A stretch of 64,000 nt of DNA from Pandoraea faecigallinarum (GCF_001029105.3 NZ_CP011807.3:2108001-2172000), one strand, 5' to 3'; positions 1 through 9,977 are shown, numbered from the stretch's first letter. The notes: generated from the letters alone by a model not told the origin. Program-made: numbers and translations.

Positions 1-33
1 AGCTCCCCGGCGGCGCGGCACCTGCCGTGCCGG

Positions 34-1383
34 TTACAACTTCTTGATGAGCACCAGCGAGCGGCGCTGCCAGTTGTAAAGGCGGCGGCGGTCCGCAGGC
101 AGATCGTCGACGCCGGCCTTGACGAAGCCGCGCTTGAGGAACCAGTGCTCGGTGCGGGTCGTGAGCACGAACAGTCGCTCCAGGCCGCGTGCGCGAGCAC
201 GTTGCTCGATGTGCTTGAGCAGGCGTTCCCCGTCGCCCGAACCCTGGGCTTCCGGGTCCACCGTCAGGCAGGCCATCTCGCCGATGCGTTCGCTCGGATA
301 GGGGTAAAGCGCTGCGCAACCGAACAGACGTCCGTCGTGCTCGATGACCGAGAAATGGTCGATGTCGCGTTCCAGTTGGTGGCGGCCGCGCCGTACCAGC
401 GTGCCGTCGGCTTCCAGGGGTTCGATGAGTTGCAGAATCCCGCCGACGTCGTCGATGGTCGCTTCGCGCAGGCTTTCGAGATTCTCGTACGAGATCATCG
501 TGCCGACGCCGTCGTGTGAAAAGAGTTCGAGCAGCATGCTGCCGTCGAGCGAGAACGGCACGATGTGCGCACGGCCTACGCCGGCGCGGCAGGCGCGTGT
601 CGCGTACTTCAGATAGAAGGCCGATTCGCGATCGATGGTGCCTTGCGATTGCATGCGTTGCGCGTCTTCGAGCGTCAGTTCGCGCTGCAACTCGTTGTAT
701 TCGTTGAGAACGCCAGGTATCTCGGTAATGAAGATCAGCTTGTCCGCACGTAGCGCGATCGCGGCGGACGACGCCACATCTTCCATCGTCAGGTTGAACG
801 ACTGGCCGGTGGGCGAGAAGCCGAGCGGCGAGAGCAGCACGATCTTGCCGTTCGAGAGCGACAGACGGATCGATTCGGCGTCGACCTTGCGAACCACGCC
901 GGTGTGCTGGAAATCCACGCCATCGACCACGCCGACCGGGCGCCCGGTGACGAAGTTGCCCGACACGACGCTGATGCGTGCATTGCCCATCGGCGTGTTC
1001 GGCAGCCCCTGGCTGATCGACGCCTCGATATCCAGACGCAGTTCGCCCGCGGCTTCCTTCACGGCTTCGAGGGCGGCGGCGTCCGTAATGCGCAATTGCT
1101 GGGCAAAGTGCGATTCGATGTGTCGCAGGCGCATCTGCTCCTCGACCTGAGGACGCGAGCCGTGCACCAGCACGATGTGCATGCCCATGGCGCAGAGCAG
1201 CGCGACGTCCTGAATCAGGGAGTCGAGTCCGCCGGCCGCGACCAGTTCGCCGCCAAAGGCGACCACGAAGGTCTTGTCACGGAATGCATGAATGTATGGG
1301 GCGACCGAGCGCAGCCAGTCCACGAACTGGGCTTGATGGGCGGTCTCTTCGTCTTGTAGGGCGGGGTCGGGTTCGGTCAGCAT
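34..1383 (-). CDS. argA: N-acetylglutamate synthase
   Basis: Transfers the acetyl group of acetyl-CoA to L-glutamate, the first step of arginine synthesis. The 449 residues match the classical two-domain ArgA length. Residues about 20-295 are an amino-acid kinase fold (FVVAFGGELV at 39-48, LVHGSRP at 72-78), which in this family binds arginine for feedback control. Residues about 305-445 are a GNAT acetyltransferase, with the acetyl-CoA loop DPEAQGSGDGERLL starting near 376. The ATG start lies about 26 nt from the -10 element shared with divergent hrpA. Stop is TAA at 34-36. A pure kinase (argB) is excluded by the GNAT domain. Confidence 0.96.
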   Translation of the reverse strand: MLTEPDPALQDEETAHQAQFVDWLRSVAPYIHAFRDKTFVVAFGGELVAAGGLDSLIQDVALLCAMGMHIVLVHGSRPQVEEQMRLRHIESHFAQQLRITDAAALEAVKEAAGELRLDIEASISQGLPNTPMGNARISVVSGNFVTGRPVGVVDGVDFQHTGVVRKVDAESIRLSLSNGKIVLLSPLGFSPTGQSFNLTMEDVASSAAIALRADKLIFITEIPGVLNEYNELQRELTLEDAQRMQSQGTIDRESAFYLKYATRACRAGVGRAHIVPFSLDGSMLLELFSHDGVGTMISYENLESLREATIDDVGGILQLIEPLEADGTLVRRGRHQLERDIDHFSVIEHDGRLFGCAALYPYPSERIGEMACLTVDPEAQGSGDGERLLKHIEQRARARGLERLFVLTTRTEHWFLKRGFVKAGVDDLPADRRRLYNWQRRSLVLIKKL

Positions 1384-1409
1384 GGGTGTACGTGCGCAAA
1401 CATGCGCAG

Positions 1410-1419
1410 ATTATATAAT
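1410..1419. promoter_or_regulatory. Symmetrical divergent -10 element between argA and hrpA
   Basis: The 44-bp gap holds the perfect palindrome ATTATATAAT. It reads as TATAAT on the plus strand (1414-1419, towards hrpA) and on the minus strand (1410-1415, towards argA). No convincing -35 box is visible on either side. The plus-strand box ends 8 nt before the hrpA ATG; the minus-strand box ends about 26 nt before the argA ATG. Confidence 0.6.
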
Positions 1420-1427
1420 GCGCGCCC

Positions 1428-4400
1428 ATGGCAAGTGATGAACGAAATCGACAATCGAAGCCCCCGAAGCCGAAAGTGACGGTGCCGGGGCATACGCGTG
1501 CTCAAACGACGGGCAGTGCGCAACCGGATCGCGCTCGCATCCCGACGGAAAAGGGTGGAAAGAGCGGAAAGGGCGGACCGGCAGCCCCGGGCGCCGGACG
1601 CGAGCGCGATGGCGCGCGGCGCATGCCACCCGCCGAACGGGCCGAGCGGATCGAGCGTGAGGCGCAGCGGCTGGCCGCGCGTCAGGCCGCCGCCAACCGC
1701 GTGCCCGGGATCACGTTCCCCGAGGCATTGCCCGTATCGGGCCGCCGCGAAGAGATCGCGCGCGCCATTGCCGGCCATCAGGTCGTCATCGTGAGCGGTG
1801 AGACCGGCTCCGGCAAAACCACCCAACTGCCCAAGATATGCCTCGCACTCGGACGCGGTCTGGGCGCGGGCGGCACAGGCCTCATCGGCCACACCCAGCC
1901 GCGGCGCATTGCCGCATCGGCCACCGCGCGCCGGATCGCCGACGAGTTGAACACGCCGCTGGGCGAGATCGTCGGCTTCAAGGTGCGCTTTAACGACACG
2001 CTGTCCAACGGGGCGTCCGTCAAGCTGATGACCGACGGCATTCTGCTCGCCGAGACGCAGACCGATCCGTTGTTGCGTGCGTACGACACCCTCATCATCG
2101 ACGAGGCGCACGAGCGCAGTCTGAACATCGACTTTCTGCTCGGTTACCTCAAACAGTTGCTGCCGCGCCGCCCGGATCTGAAGGTCATCATCACCTCGGC
2201 CACCATCGACGCCGATCGCTTCGCCCGCCATTTCGGCACTGGCGAAGGCGACGCGTTGCGTCCGGCGCCGGTCATCGAGGTGAGCGGCCGGCTGTATCCG
2301 GTGGAGGTGCGCTACCGCCCGATTCAGGACGACGCGCGTATCGCCAACGCCGAGGGACGCGAAACCGGCCGGGCGAGCGCGCGCGAGCGCGAGCGCGATC
2401 TGATGGACGGCATCGTCGACGCGGTCGACGAACTCTGCCGTGAAGGCTCGGGCGACGTGCTCGTCTTCCTGCCCGGCGAGCGCGAAATCCGGGAAGCCGC
2501 GGAGTCGCTGCGCAAGCACCATCCGCCGCACACCGAAATCCTGCCGCTTTTCGCGCGACTGTCCGCGACCGACCAGGAGCGCGTGTTCAAGCCGTCCAAT
2601 GCGCGCCGCATCGTGCTGGCGACCAACGTCGCGGAAACGTCGCTAACGGTGCCCGGCATTCGTTACGTGGTCGACGCCGGCACGGCGCGCGTGAAGCGTT
2701 ACTCGTACCGCAACAAGGTCGAGCAGTTGCAGATCGAGTCGATATCGCAGGCCGCCGCCAACCAGCGTGCAGGCCGATGCGGCCGCGTGGCCGACGGCGT
2801 GTGTATCCGTCTATACGACGAAGCCGATTTCCAGTCGCGTGCGCGCTTCACCGATCCCGAAATCCTGCGTTCGTCGCTGGCCGCCGTCATCTTGCGCATG
2901 CAGTCGCTGCGACTCTCGAAGGTCGAGGATTTTCCGTTCATCGAGCCGCCACCGGGCCGCGCCATTGCCGACGGCTACCAGTTGCTCAACGAACTCGGGG
3001 CTGTCGACGACACGAACCAGCTCACACCGCTCGGGCGCGAATTGGCGCGCCTGCCGCTCGATCCGCGCGTGGGCCGCATGATCCTCGCCGCACGCGAGCA
3101 GCAGTCGCTGCGTGAAGTGCTCATCATTGCAAGCGGTCTGGCGGTGCAGGACCCGCGCGAGCGGCCCATCGAAGCGCAGGACGCCGCCGATAACGCGCAC
3201 CGGAAATTTGCCGACGAACGGTCCGAATTCCTGTCGTGGATCAAGCTATGGAAGTGGTTCGAAGAGGCTATCGCGCACAAGAAGTCCAACCGCCTGCTGG
3301 CGCAGGCCTGCCGCGAGAACTTCCTGTCGCAGTTGCGTCTGCGGGAATGGCGCGATGTCCACAGTCAGTTGCTCACCGTGGTGCGCGAACAGGGCTGGCG
3401 GCTCAACGAATCGGAAGCGACCTACGAGCAGGTCCATCTGGCCCTGCTCGCGGGCCTGCTCGGCAACATCGGCTGCAAGGCCGACGACGATCCGCATTTT
3501 CTCGGCGCGCACGGCATCAAGTTCCATATCTGGCCGGGTTCGTCGCTCGTGAAGAAGGCCGGGCGCTGGGTCATGGCGGGCGAACTGGTGGAGACAAGCC
3601 GCCTCTATGCCCGCTGCATCGCCCGGATCGAGCCGGAATGGATCGAGCGCGCCGGCAAGCACCTCGTCAAGACGTCGCTATCCGATGCACATTGGGAAAA
3701 GAAGGCCGCGCAGGTCGTCGCTTACGAGCGCGGCACACTCTACGGCCTGACGATCTACGCGCGCCGGCGCATGAACTTCGGCCCGCGCGATCCGCGCCGT
3801 GCGCGCGAAATCTTCCTGCGCAGCGCGCTCGTCGAGGGTGAATGGGAGACAAAGCTCCCGTTTTACGCCCACAACCGCAAGTTGATTGCGGACATCGAGC
3901 AACTCGAACACAAGTCGCGGCGTCAGGACGTACTCGTCGACGACGAACTGATCTACGCGTTCTACGACGCTCACGTGCCCGAGGGCCTGTACGACGGCGC
4001 GAGCTTCGAGCATTGGTATCGCGAGACGTCCAAAGGCACGCCGAAGCTGCTCTATCTCGTGCGCGACGATCTGATGCGTCACGAGGCGGCGGGGGTCACG
4101 ACCGACCTGTTCCCCAAGAAGACCGCCATCGCGGGCGTCGAAATGGCGCTCACGTACCACTTCGACCCGGGTTCGCCGCGCGACGGTGTCACGCTTGCCG
4201 TGCCGCTCTATGCGCTCAATCAGGTCGACGCGCGCCGCTGCGAATGGCTCGTGCCCGGCATGCTCAAGGAAAAGGCGCACCTGCTGATGAAGTCGCTGCC
4301 GCAGAAGTTGCGGCGTCACTTCGTGCCGTTGCCCGAGTACGCGGCGGGGTTCCTCGAACGGGCGGCGTTCGGGCAGGGGGCATTGCTCGATGCGCTCATG

Positions 4401-5612
4401 GCCGATGCGCGCGAGCAGACCGGCGTCATGCTCAAGTCGAGCGACTTCAAGCTGGAAATGCTGCCGGCGCACTTGTCGATGAACTTCAAGGTGATCGACG
4501 AGCATGGCCGTCAACTCGGCATGGGGCGCAATCTGGCCCAACTGCGTGCCGAACTCGGCCAGCAGGCGCAGCGTACGTTCCAGCAGATCGCCGCGAGGAG
4601 CGGGGCGACGCCCACGGGAAGTGCGTCGGACGCTCGCGCGGCGCGGGCCGCACAAGCCTCACCAGCCTCACCAGCGGGGCGTGACGGGGGCAGGAACGTC
4701 GCAAATGGCGCAGGCAAGGGGGCGCCAGCCACGCCATCCGCGGGCGCCGTCGAACCTGGCCGCTACGACAATCTCACGACCTGGAGCTTTGGCGAGTTGC
4801 CGGAGATGCTGGAGATCCGTCGTGGCGGGCAGACGCTGTTCGGCTATCCGGCGCTGGTCGACCGTGGCGATCACTGCGATCTGGAAGTGTTCGACGATCC
4901 GGACGAAGCGCAGCGTCAGCATCGCGCGGGCCTGCGGCGTCTGTTCGCGATTCAGCTTCGGGAGCAGGTGAAGTATCTGGAGAAGAATATTCCCGGTTTG
5001 CAGCAAATGGCGATGCAGTACATGAGTCTGGGCACGCAGGAGGAATTGCGCGATCAGATCGTGGATCTGGCGCTGGAGCGGGCCTGCCTTCCGTTGCCGT
5101 GGCCGAGCGACAATGCGTCGTTCGCCGCCCGCAAGGACGAAGGGCGCGGCCGCCTGACGCTGCTCGCGCAGGAGATTGCGCGTCTGGCCGGGCAGATTCT
5201 CACCGAGTACGCCGCGTTGCAGAAGAAGCTGGCGCAGGCCAAGCCGTTTGCACAGGCACACGCGGACCTGACGGCCCAATTGCAGCGCCTGATCGGCAAG
5301 CGTTTCCTTGTCGATACGCCCTATGCCCAACTGGCCCACTTCCCACGTTATCTGAAAGGCATGGCGGCGCGCATCGACAAGCTCAAGGCCGATCCGTCGC
5401 GCGACGCCCGGGCCATGAGCGAGCTCGGGCCGCTGTTGCAAAACTGGCAACGGGCGACGTCGCAGCGTCGCGATCATGGCGATGCAAGGCTCGACGAGTT
5501 CCGCTGGTTGCTCGAAGAGCTGCGTGTTTCGCTCTTCGCTCAGGAGTTACGCACCCCCATGCCGGTCTCGGTCAAGCGTCTTCACAAGGTCTGGGAGGCG
5601 CTGCAACGCTGA
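1428..5612 (+). CDS. hrpA: DEAH-box ATP-dependent RNA helicase HrpA
   Basis: A 1394-residue DEAH-box helicase; E. coli HrpA is about 1300 residues, is cytoplasmic, and acts on RNA including stalled ribosomes. After a basic, disordered first 90 residues come Walker A (GETGSGKTTQ, 124-133), the DEAH box (225-228) and SATID near 258. QRAGRCGR (motif VI) follows near 446, then the helicase-associated and OB-fold regions. A low-complexity Ala/Ser/Gly insert sits near residues 1060-1105, before the conserved C-terminal DUF3418 region. There is no ribosome binding site: the 8 bases between the -10 box and ATG leave no room, so the mRNA may be leaderless. Confidence 0.96.
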   Translation: MASDERNRQSKPPKPKVTVPGHTRAQTTGSAQPDRARIPTEKGGKSGKGGPAAPGAGRERDGARRMPPAERAERIEREAQRLAARQAAANRVPGITFPEALPVSGRREEIARAIAGHQVVIVSGETGSGKTTQLPKICLALGRGLGAGGTGLIGHTQPRRIAASATARRIADELNTPLGEIVGFKVRFNDTLSNGASVKLMTDGILLAETQTDPLLRAYDTLIIDEAHERSLNIDFLLGYLKQLLPRRPDLKVIITSATIDADRFARHFGTGEGDALRPAPVIEVSGRLYPVEVRYRPIQDDARIANAEGRETGRASARERERDLMDGIVDAVDELCREGSGDVLVFLPGEREIREAAESLRKHHPPHTEILPLFARLSATDQERVFKPSNARRIVLATNVAETSLTVPGIRYVVDAGTARVKRYSYRNKVEQLQIESISQAAANQRAGRCGRVADGVCIRLYDEADFQSRARFTDPEILRSSLAAVILRMQSLRLSKVEDFPFIEPPPGRAIADGYQLLNELGAVDDTNQLTPLGRELARLPLDPRVGRMILAAREQQSLREVLIIASGLAVQDPRERPIEAQDAADNAHRKFADERSEFLSWIKLWKWFEEAIAHKKSNRLLAQACRENFLSQLRLREWRDVHSQLLTVVREQGWRLNESEATYEQVHLALLAGLLGNIGCKADDDPHFLGAHGIKFHIWPGSSLVKKAGRWVMAGELVETSRLYARCIARIEPEWIERAGKHLVKTSLSDAHWEKKAAQVVAYERGTLYGLTIYARRRMNFGPRDPRRAREIFLRSALVEGEWETKLPFYAHNRKLIADIEQLEHKSRRQDVLVDDELIYAFYDAHVPEGLYDGASFEHWYRETSKGTPKLLYLVRDDLMRHEAAGVTTDLFPKKTAIAGVEMALTYHFDPGSPRDGVTLAVPLYALNQVDARRCEWLVPGMLKEKAHLLMKSLPQKLRRHFVPLPEYAAGFLERAAFGQGALLDALMADAREQTGVMLKSSDFKLEMLPAHLSMNFKVIDEHGRQLGMGRNLAQLRAELGQQAQRTFQQIAARSGATPTGSASDARAARAAQASPASPAGRDGGRNVANGAGKGAPATPSAGAVEPGRYDNLTTWSFGELPEMLEIRRGGQTLFGYPALVDRGDHCDLEVFDDPDEAQRQHRAGLRRLFAIQLREQVKYLEKNIPGLQQMAMQYMSLGTQEELRDQIVDLALERACLPLPWPSDNASFAARKDEGRGRLTLLAQEIARLAGQILTEYAALQKKLAQAKPFAQAHADLTAQLQRLIGKRFLVDTPYAQLAHFPRYLKGMAARIDKLKADPSRDARAMSELGPLLQNWQRATSQRRDHGDARLDEFRWLLEELRVSLFAQELRTPMPVSVKRLHKVWEALQR

Positions 5613-5740
5613 CGTCTCGATTTGCGTTGCATCATGAAGTGTCGAGATAGTGTTTCGGCTGATCGAAAAATGTACGCGGGACGCGCTTCGGCGAGGACTT
5701 CCCGGCCTACAATAGCGAGACTTTTTTCAGAGACTTCGTG

Positions 5741-6736
5741 ATGCGCAAACTTCTGATTGCCGCCAGTCTGGCGGCTTCCTTCGGGCTCGCCGCCCTGGCC
5801 GGCCCGGCCCGCGCCGCCGCGCCCGCGCCCGAGAGCGTGGTGGTCGTGCTCAATTCGGCGGACGCGAGTGTCAGCCTGATCGACAAGGCCACGCAGAAGG
5901 TGATTCAGACGTTCCCGGTCGGCAAGGAGCCCCATCACCTGATGGCGACGCCCGATAACCAGTCGCTCATCGTCGCCAACTCGGTCGGCAACAATCTCGT
6001 TTTCCTCGATCCGAAGACAGGGCAGATCCAGCGCAAGGTCGAGAACATCGAAGATCCCTACCAGATCGGTTTCTCGCCGGACAAGAAGTGGTTCGTCGCC
6101 AACGCCCTGCGTCTGGACCGCGTGGACATCTATCGCTTCGACGGCAAGAACCTGAGCGTCGCCCAGCGTATCCCGATCAAGAAGATGCCGAGCCACCTGG
6201 TGTTCACGCAGGACAGCAAGCTCGTGTTCATCTCGTTGCAGGAGTCGAACGAGGTCGCCGCCATCGATCTTGCCACGCAAAAGGTAATCTGGAAGCTGAA
6301 GGTCGGCGACAGCCCCGCCGGGGTCTGGCTCACGCCGAACGACAAGTATCTGCTCGTGGGCATGACCGGCGCCGATTATGCGGCCGTGGTCGACTGGCGC
6401 AATCAGAAGGTCGTCAAGACGATTCCGACGGGCAAGGGCGCGCACAACTTCCGCTCGCTGGCCGATGGCAAGCACGTGCTGATTTCGAACCGGGTGTCCA
6501 GCACGATCAGCATCATCGATCAGGACGCGCTCGCGAATGTGGGCAACATCACCGGCCTGCTGCCGGGGCCGGACGACATGGAATTGTCCGCCGACAGGAA
6601 AACGCTGTGGGTGACGTTCCGCTGGGCGCGCAAGGTCGGCATCATCGATCTGACCTCGCGCAAGCTCGTCAATACCATTGCGGTCGGACGCTCGCCGCAC
6701 GGGATCTATTTCTACGACCGCGCGCCGGTGCTGTAA
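5741..6736 (+). CDS. Secreted YVTN-type beta-propeller repeat protein
   Basis: A 331-residue protein with a signal peptide (MRKLLIAASLAASFGLAALAGPARAA) followed by repeated blades of about 42 residues of the YVTN/SMP-30-like beta-propeller type. Recurring units include IDKATQKVIQTFPVGKEPHH, LVNTIAVGRSPHG and VKTIPTGKGAHN. Such proteins sit in the periplasm or outside and often bind ligands or cofactors; no catalytic site can be named. GTG at 5738 directly before the ATG is an alternative start. A TACAAT box at 5708-5713 may be the promoter. Its product is not clearly linked to either neighbour. Confidence 0.85.
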   Translation: MRKLLIAASLAASFGLAALAGPARAAAPAPESVVVVLNSADASVSLIDKATQKVIQTFPVGKEPHHLMATPDNQSLIVANSVGNNLVFLDPKTGQIQRKVENIEDPYQIGFSPDKKWFVANALRLDRVDIYRFDGKNLSVAQRIPIKKMPSHLVFTQDSKLVFISLQESNEVAAIDLATQKVIWKLKVGDSPAGVWLTPNDKYLLVGMTGADYAAVVDWRNQKVVKTIPTGKGAHNFRSLADGKHVLISNRVSSTISIIDQDALANVGNITGLLPGPDDMELSADRKTLWVTFRWARKVGIIDLTSRKLVNTIAVGRSPHGIYFYDRAPVL

Positions 6737-6811
6737 CATCGAGGCCTTACTCCCAAGGCTTTGGCCGGCCGGGCGTCGTCGGGACACCCGGCCGGTCGGT
6801 ACCGCACCTGC

Positions 6812-7750
6812 ATGAACGATATTCTTCGCGCGCTTGGCCGCGCGCTCGTGAGCCTGCTGCATCCGCGCATGCTATGGCTCACCGCAATGCCCTTCATCGT
6901 CTCCGGTCTTCTCTGGGGCGCCGTGATCTGGTTCGGATGGGAACCGTTCACCGACTTCCTTCGTGTCTGGCTCGAACAGTGGGAATTCACACAGTGGATT
7001 TACCGCTTCTTCGGGTATTTCGGCGTGGACAGCGTGCGCATGGCGCTCGCGCCGTTCATTCTCGTGGCGCTGCTCGTGCCGCTTATCGTCGTTACTGCGC
7101 TCCTGCTCATTGCGGGATGGTCGATGCCTGCGGTGCTGCGACACCTCTCGCGCCGCCATTTCGTTCATCTCGAAGCGAGACAGGGCGGGTCGTTCTGGGG
7201 AAGCCTCGGGCAGTCGCTCGGCGCGACGTTCCTCTTCCTGATCGCCGCGCTCGTCACGTTGCCGCTGTGGCTCGTGCCGCCGTTTTTTGCCATCGTGCCG
7301 CCCTTGCTGTGGGGCTGGCTGACGTATCGGGTCATGACGTACGACGCGCTCGCGTATCACGCGAGTCCAGAGGAGCGTCGCCGGCTGGTGCGCGAGAAGC
7401 GGCTGCCGCTGCTCGTCATCGGCGTTGCGACAGGGCTGCTCGGTTCGCTGCCGACACTGCTGTGGGTCTCGTCCGTCGTCATGATCGTGCTGTTCCCGGT
7501 CATTGCGCTCGTGGCGATCTGGCTTTACGTGGTGATCTTCGTTTTCTCGGCGCTATGGTTCGCCCACTATTGCCTGCGAGCCCTCTCGCGCATGCGTGCG
7601 GAAGACGCGCACCGCGAGCCCACGCTCGCCGCGACGGTGCTGCCCGTGGCCGGTGTGCCGCCGCCTGAGAGCGAGGACCTGCCGCCGGCGGACACGCCGC
7701 TGTTGCCGGGGCCGTCAGGGCCGACGGGCTCGCCCAACGGGTCGCCGTGA
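6812..7750 (+). CDS. EI24 domain membrane protein
   Basis: A 312-residue inner-membrane protein with about five to six hydrophobic segments (near residues 22-40, 78-105, 140-175 and 205-260) and a Pro/Gly-rich cytoplasmic tail. Topology and motifs such as LLHPRMLWL at the N-terminus and the PLWLVPPFFAIVPPLLWGWL segment fit the EI24/CysZ-like family, whose bacterial members are mostly uncharacterised. CysZ itself is a sulfate channel, but this gene is far from the sulfate cluster at 36-41 kb, so that role is not assumed. I chose the ATG at 6812 over an in-frame upstream ATG at 6761 because the intervening residues do not resemble the family. Confidence 0.8.
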   Translation: MNDILRALGRALVSLLHPRMLWLTAMPFIVSGLLWGAVIWFGWEPFTDFLRVWLEQWEFTQWIYRFFGYFGVDSVRMALAPFILVALLVPLIVVTALLLIAGWSMPAVLRHLSRRHFVHLEARQGGSFWGSLGQSLGATFLFLIAALVTLPLWLVPPFFAIVPPLLWGWLTYRVMTYDALAYHASPEERRRLVREKRLPLLVIGVATGLLGSLPTLLWVSSVVMIVLFPVIALVAIWLYVVIFVFSALWFAHYCLRALSRMRAEDAHREPTLAATVLPVAGVPPPESEDLPPADTPLLPGPSGPTGSPNGSP

Positions 7751-7837
7751 AAGTGGCACAATCGTCGAACTGCGCGCTGCCGCGCGGCGGCGCTGCGCAA
7801 TCCCCCAAGGCACTGACGACAAGACAAAGGAAGCATC

Positions 7838-8677
7838 ATGGCGGTCGGCATCATCATCATCGGCGACGAAATTCTCTCGGGGCGCCGTCACGACAAGCAT
7901 CTGCCCAAGCTCATCGAGTTGCTCACCGAGCGCGGCATGCAACTCGGCTGGGCCGAGTATGTGGGCGACGATCCGGCGCGCATCACGGCAACGCTGCGTC
8001 GTACCTTCGCCAGCGACGACATCGTGTTCGTGACGGGCGGTATCGGCGCCACGCCCGACGATCACACGCGTCAGTGCGCGGCGGCGGCGCTCAACGTGCC
8101 GCTCGTGCTCACGCCGCAAGCCGAGGCGCTCATCATGGAGCGCATCGCCGATACCAGTCCGGACGGTGTGGCCGACATGACGCAGGCGGATAACCGTCAT
8201 CGTCTGAAGATGGGGGAGTTTCCCGTCGGTGCGCGCGTGCTGCCCAATCCGTACAACAAGATTCCCGGGTTCTCGGTCGAGAACCACCACTTCATGCCGG
8301 GTTTCCCGGTCATGGCGTGGCCGATGATGGCATGGGCGCTCGATACCTATTACGCAGACCTGCATCATCTGACGAAACATACGGAACGGTCGGTGCTGGT
8401 CTTCGGGCTGGCCGAATCGACGCTCACGCCGCTCATGGAGGCCATCGAAGCCGAGTACGGCGGCATCAAGGTATTCAGCCTGCCGAGCGTGGGCGACGCG
8501 GAGCGCGGCGCGGTTTACGCCCGTCGTCATATCGATCTTGGGGTGAAGGGCGACCCGGCGCTGGCCGGTGCGGCGTTCGAGCGTCTCGTCGCGGGCGTGG
8601 AGGCCTTGGGTGGCGAGATTATTCATGCTGCGCAGGCCGTGGCGTTGCTGGAAGGGACAGTGCCGTCGGCGAAGTGA
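7838..8677 (+). CDS. Molybdopterin-binding domain protein (MoaB/CinA N-terminal type)
   Basis: A 279-residue protein with a MoCF-type molybdopterin-binding domain over the first 170 residues. It starts with the typical IIIIGDEILSGRRHD and carries TGGIGATPDDHTR near residue 66, the TGGxGxTxxD signature shared by MoaB, Mog and CinA. The CinA C-terminal deamidase domain is absent; the rest resembles the linker-plus-middle region of CinA-like proteins. The substrate is not known from sequence: it could act on molybdopterin or on a nucleotide such as ADP-ribose or FAD, as CinA-like enzymes do. A strong terminator follows. Confidence 0.85.
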   Translation: MAVGIIIIGDEILSGRRHDKHLPKLIELLTERGMQLGWAEYVGDDPARITATLRRTFASDDIVFVTGGIGATPDDHTRQCAAAALNVPLVLTPQAEALIMERIADTSPDGVADMTQADNRHRLKMGEFPVGARVLPNPYNKIPGFSVENHHFMPGFPVMAWPMMAWALDTYYADLHHLTKHTERSVLVFGLAESTLTPLMEAIEAEYGGIKVFSLPSVGDAERGAVYARRHIDLGVKGDPALAGAAFERLVAGVEALGGEIIHAAQAVALLEGTVPSAK

Positions 8678-8767
8678 TTGCCCCGGGAGGGCGTGTCGGC
8701 CGACGTCGTTCGCCGTTGTCATGATGTTGCGACATTCGCGACGTGCGACAGCGCCCCGGAGACGTCG

Positions 8768-8804
8768 AAACGGCGCTTGCCTTTGGGGTAAGCGCCGTTT
8801 TTTT
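8768..8804 (+). terminator. Rho-independent terminator
   Basis: The 11-bp perfect stem AAACGGCGCTT (8768-8778) pairs with AAGCGCCGTTT (8790-8800) and runs into seven T residues. It lies 90 nt after the molybdopterin-binding gene and stops plus-strand transcription before the convergent oxidoreductase. Confidence 0.9.
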
Positions 8805-8855
8805 GCACGGATGGCGGGGTGAGCACCTGGGCGCGAGAGCGCGCGAATCCATGCC

Positions 8856-9872
8856 TCAGAACCCGGCGAGGACGAGTTTGCCGATCGTGCGCCCGCCTTC
8901 GAGCTGCGCGTGCGCGCGACGCAGGTTCGCCGCGTTGATCGGACCCATGACTTCGCCGACGGTCGTTCGCAGCGTGCCGGCATCGACCAGTCTGGCGACC
9001 TCGGTGAGCAGTTTGTGCTGGGCGATCATGTCAGGCGTTTCGTACATGGCGCGCGTGAACATGAATTCCCAGACGAACGTGGCGCTCTTGCTCTTGAGCA
9101 GGCCCACTTCCAACGGTCCGGCATTTTCCACGATCGAGCAGATCTTGCCCTGTGGCGCGACCGCCTCCGCCATGGCCGGGAAATGCGTGTCCGTATCGTT
9201 CAGACACAACACGAAATCGACCTGCGGCAGGCCCAGCGCCTTCAACTGCGTGGGCATGTCCTGATAGTGGTCGATAACGTGCTGCGCACCTAACTGACGG
9301 CACCAGTCGGCCGACTCGGGGCGCGATGCCGTGGCCACGATCGTGAGTTTGGCGAGCCGTCGCGCCAGTTGGATCGCAATGGATCCCACACCGCCCGCGC
9401 CGCCGACGATCAGGATCGACTTGCCTTCGTCGCCGCCGTCCGGCGCGATGTCCAGACGGTCGAACAAAGCCTCCCACGCGGTGATCGTCGTGAGCGGCAG
9501 TGCTGCCGCATTCACGAAGTCGAGCGACGCGGGCATGTGACCCGTAATGCGTTCGTCCACCAGATGGAACTCGCTGTTGGCGCCCGGGCGGGTGATGCTG
9601 CCCGCGTAGTACACGGGGTCGCCGACCTTGAAGAGGGTCACGTCCGGCCCGACCGCGGCGACGGTACCGGCCGCGTCCCATCCCAGCACGCGCGGGGTCG
9701 TCTCGACTTTGTCCTTCGGGGCGCGCACCTTCGTGTCGACCGGGTTCACCGAAATGGCTTCGACCTTGACGAGCAAGTCGTGACCGGCGGGCGTCGGTGT
9801 CGGCACCTCGATGTCTTCGAGGGCCCTGGGATCGTCGATGGGGAGGTAACGAGTCAATCCAATGGCTTTCAT
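8856..9872 (-). CDS. Zinc-type alcohol dehydrogenase-like / quinone oxidoreductase
   Basis: A 338-residue medium-chain dehydrogenase/reductase. The GroES-like half (residues 1-140) is followed by a Rossmann fold with the nucleotide loop VGGAGGVGSIAIQLARRL. The cysteine ligands of the catalytic zinc are absent (NPVDTKVRAP stands where zinc enzymes have GxCxTD), so this is a zinc-independent NADPH-dependent reductase of the QOR / zinc-binding-alcohol-dehydrogenase-family type, probably acting on quinones or enals. The ATG at 9872 (MKAIGLTRY) is preceded by AGGAGA. It is divergent from a LysR gene, which probably controls it. Confidence 0.9.
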   Translation of the reverse strand: MKAIGLTRYLPIDDPRALEDIEVPTPTPAGHDLLVKVEAISVNPVDTKVRAPKDKVETTPRVLGWDAAGTVAAVGPDVTLFKVGDPVYYAGSITRPGANSEFHLVDERITGHMPASLDFVNAAALPLTTITAWEALFDRLDIAPDGGDEGKSILIVGGAGGVGSIAIQLARRLAKLTIVATASRPESADWCRQLGAQHVIDHYQDMPTQLKALGLPQVDFVLCLNDTDTHFPAMAEAVAPQGKICSIVENAGPLEVGLLKSKSATFVWEFMFTRAMYETPDMIAQHKLLTEVARLVDAGTLRTTVGEVMGPINAANLRRAHAQLEGGRTIGKLVLAGF

Positions 9873-9977
9873 CTGCTTTCTCCTGTGGGTGATGGCACGC
9901 CGCACGATCCGTGGTGAATTGGCGACGCACCGAATGCGATGGCGAAAGACTACGGCTAGTCGATTGATTTGATAATT

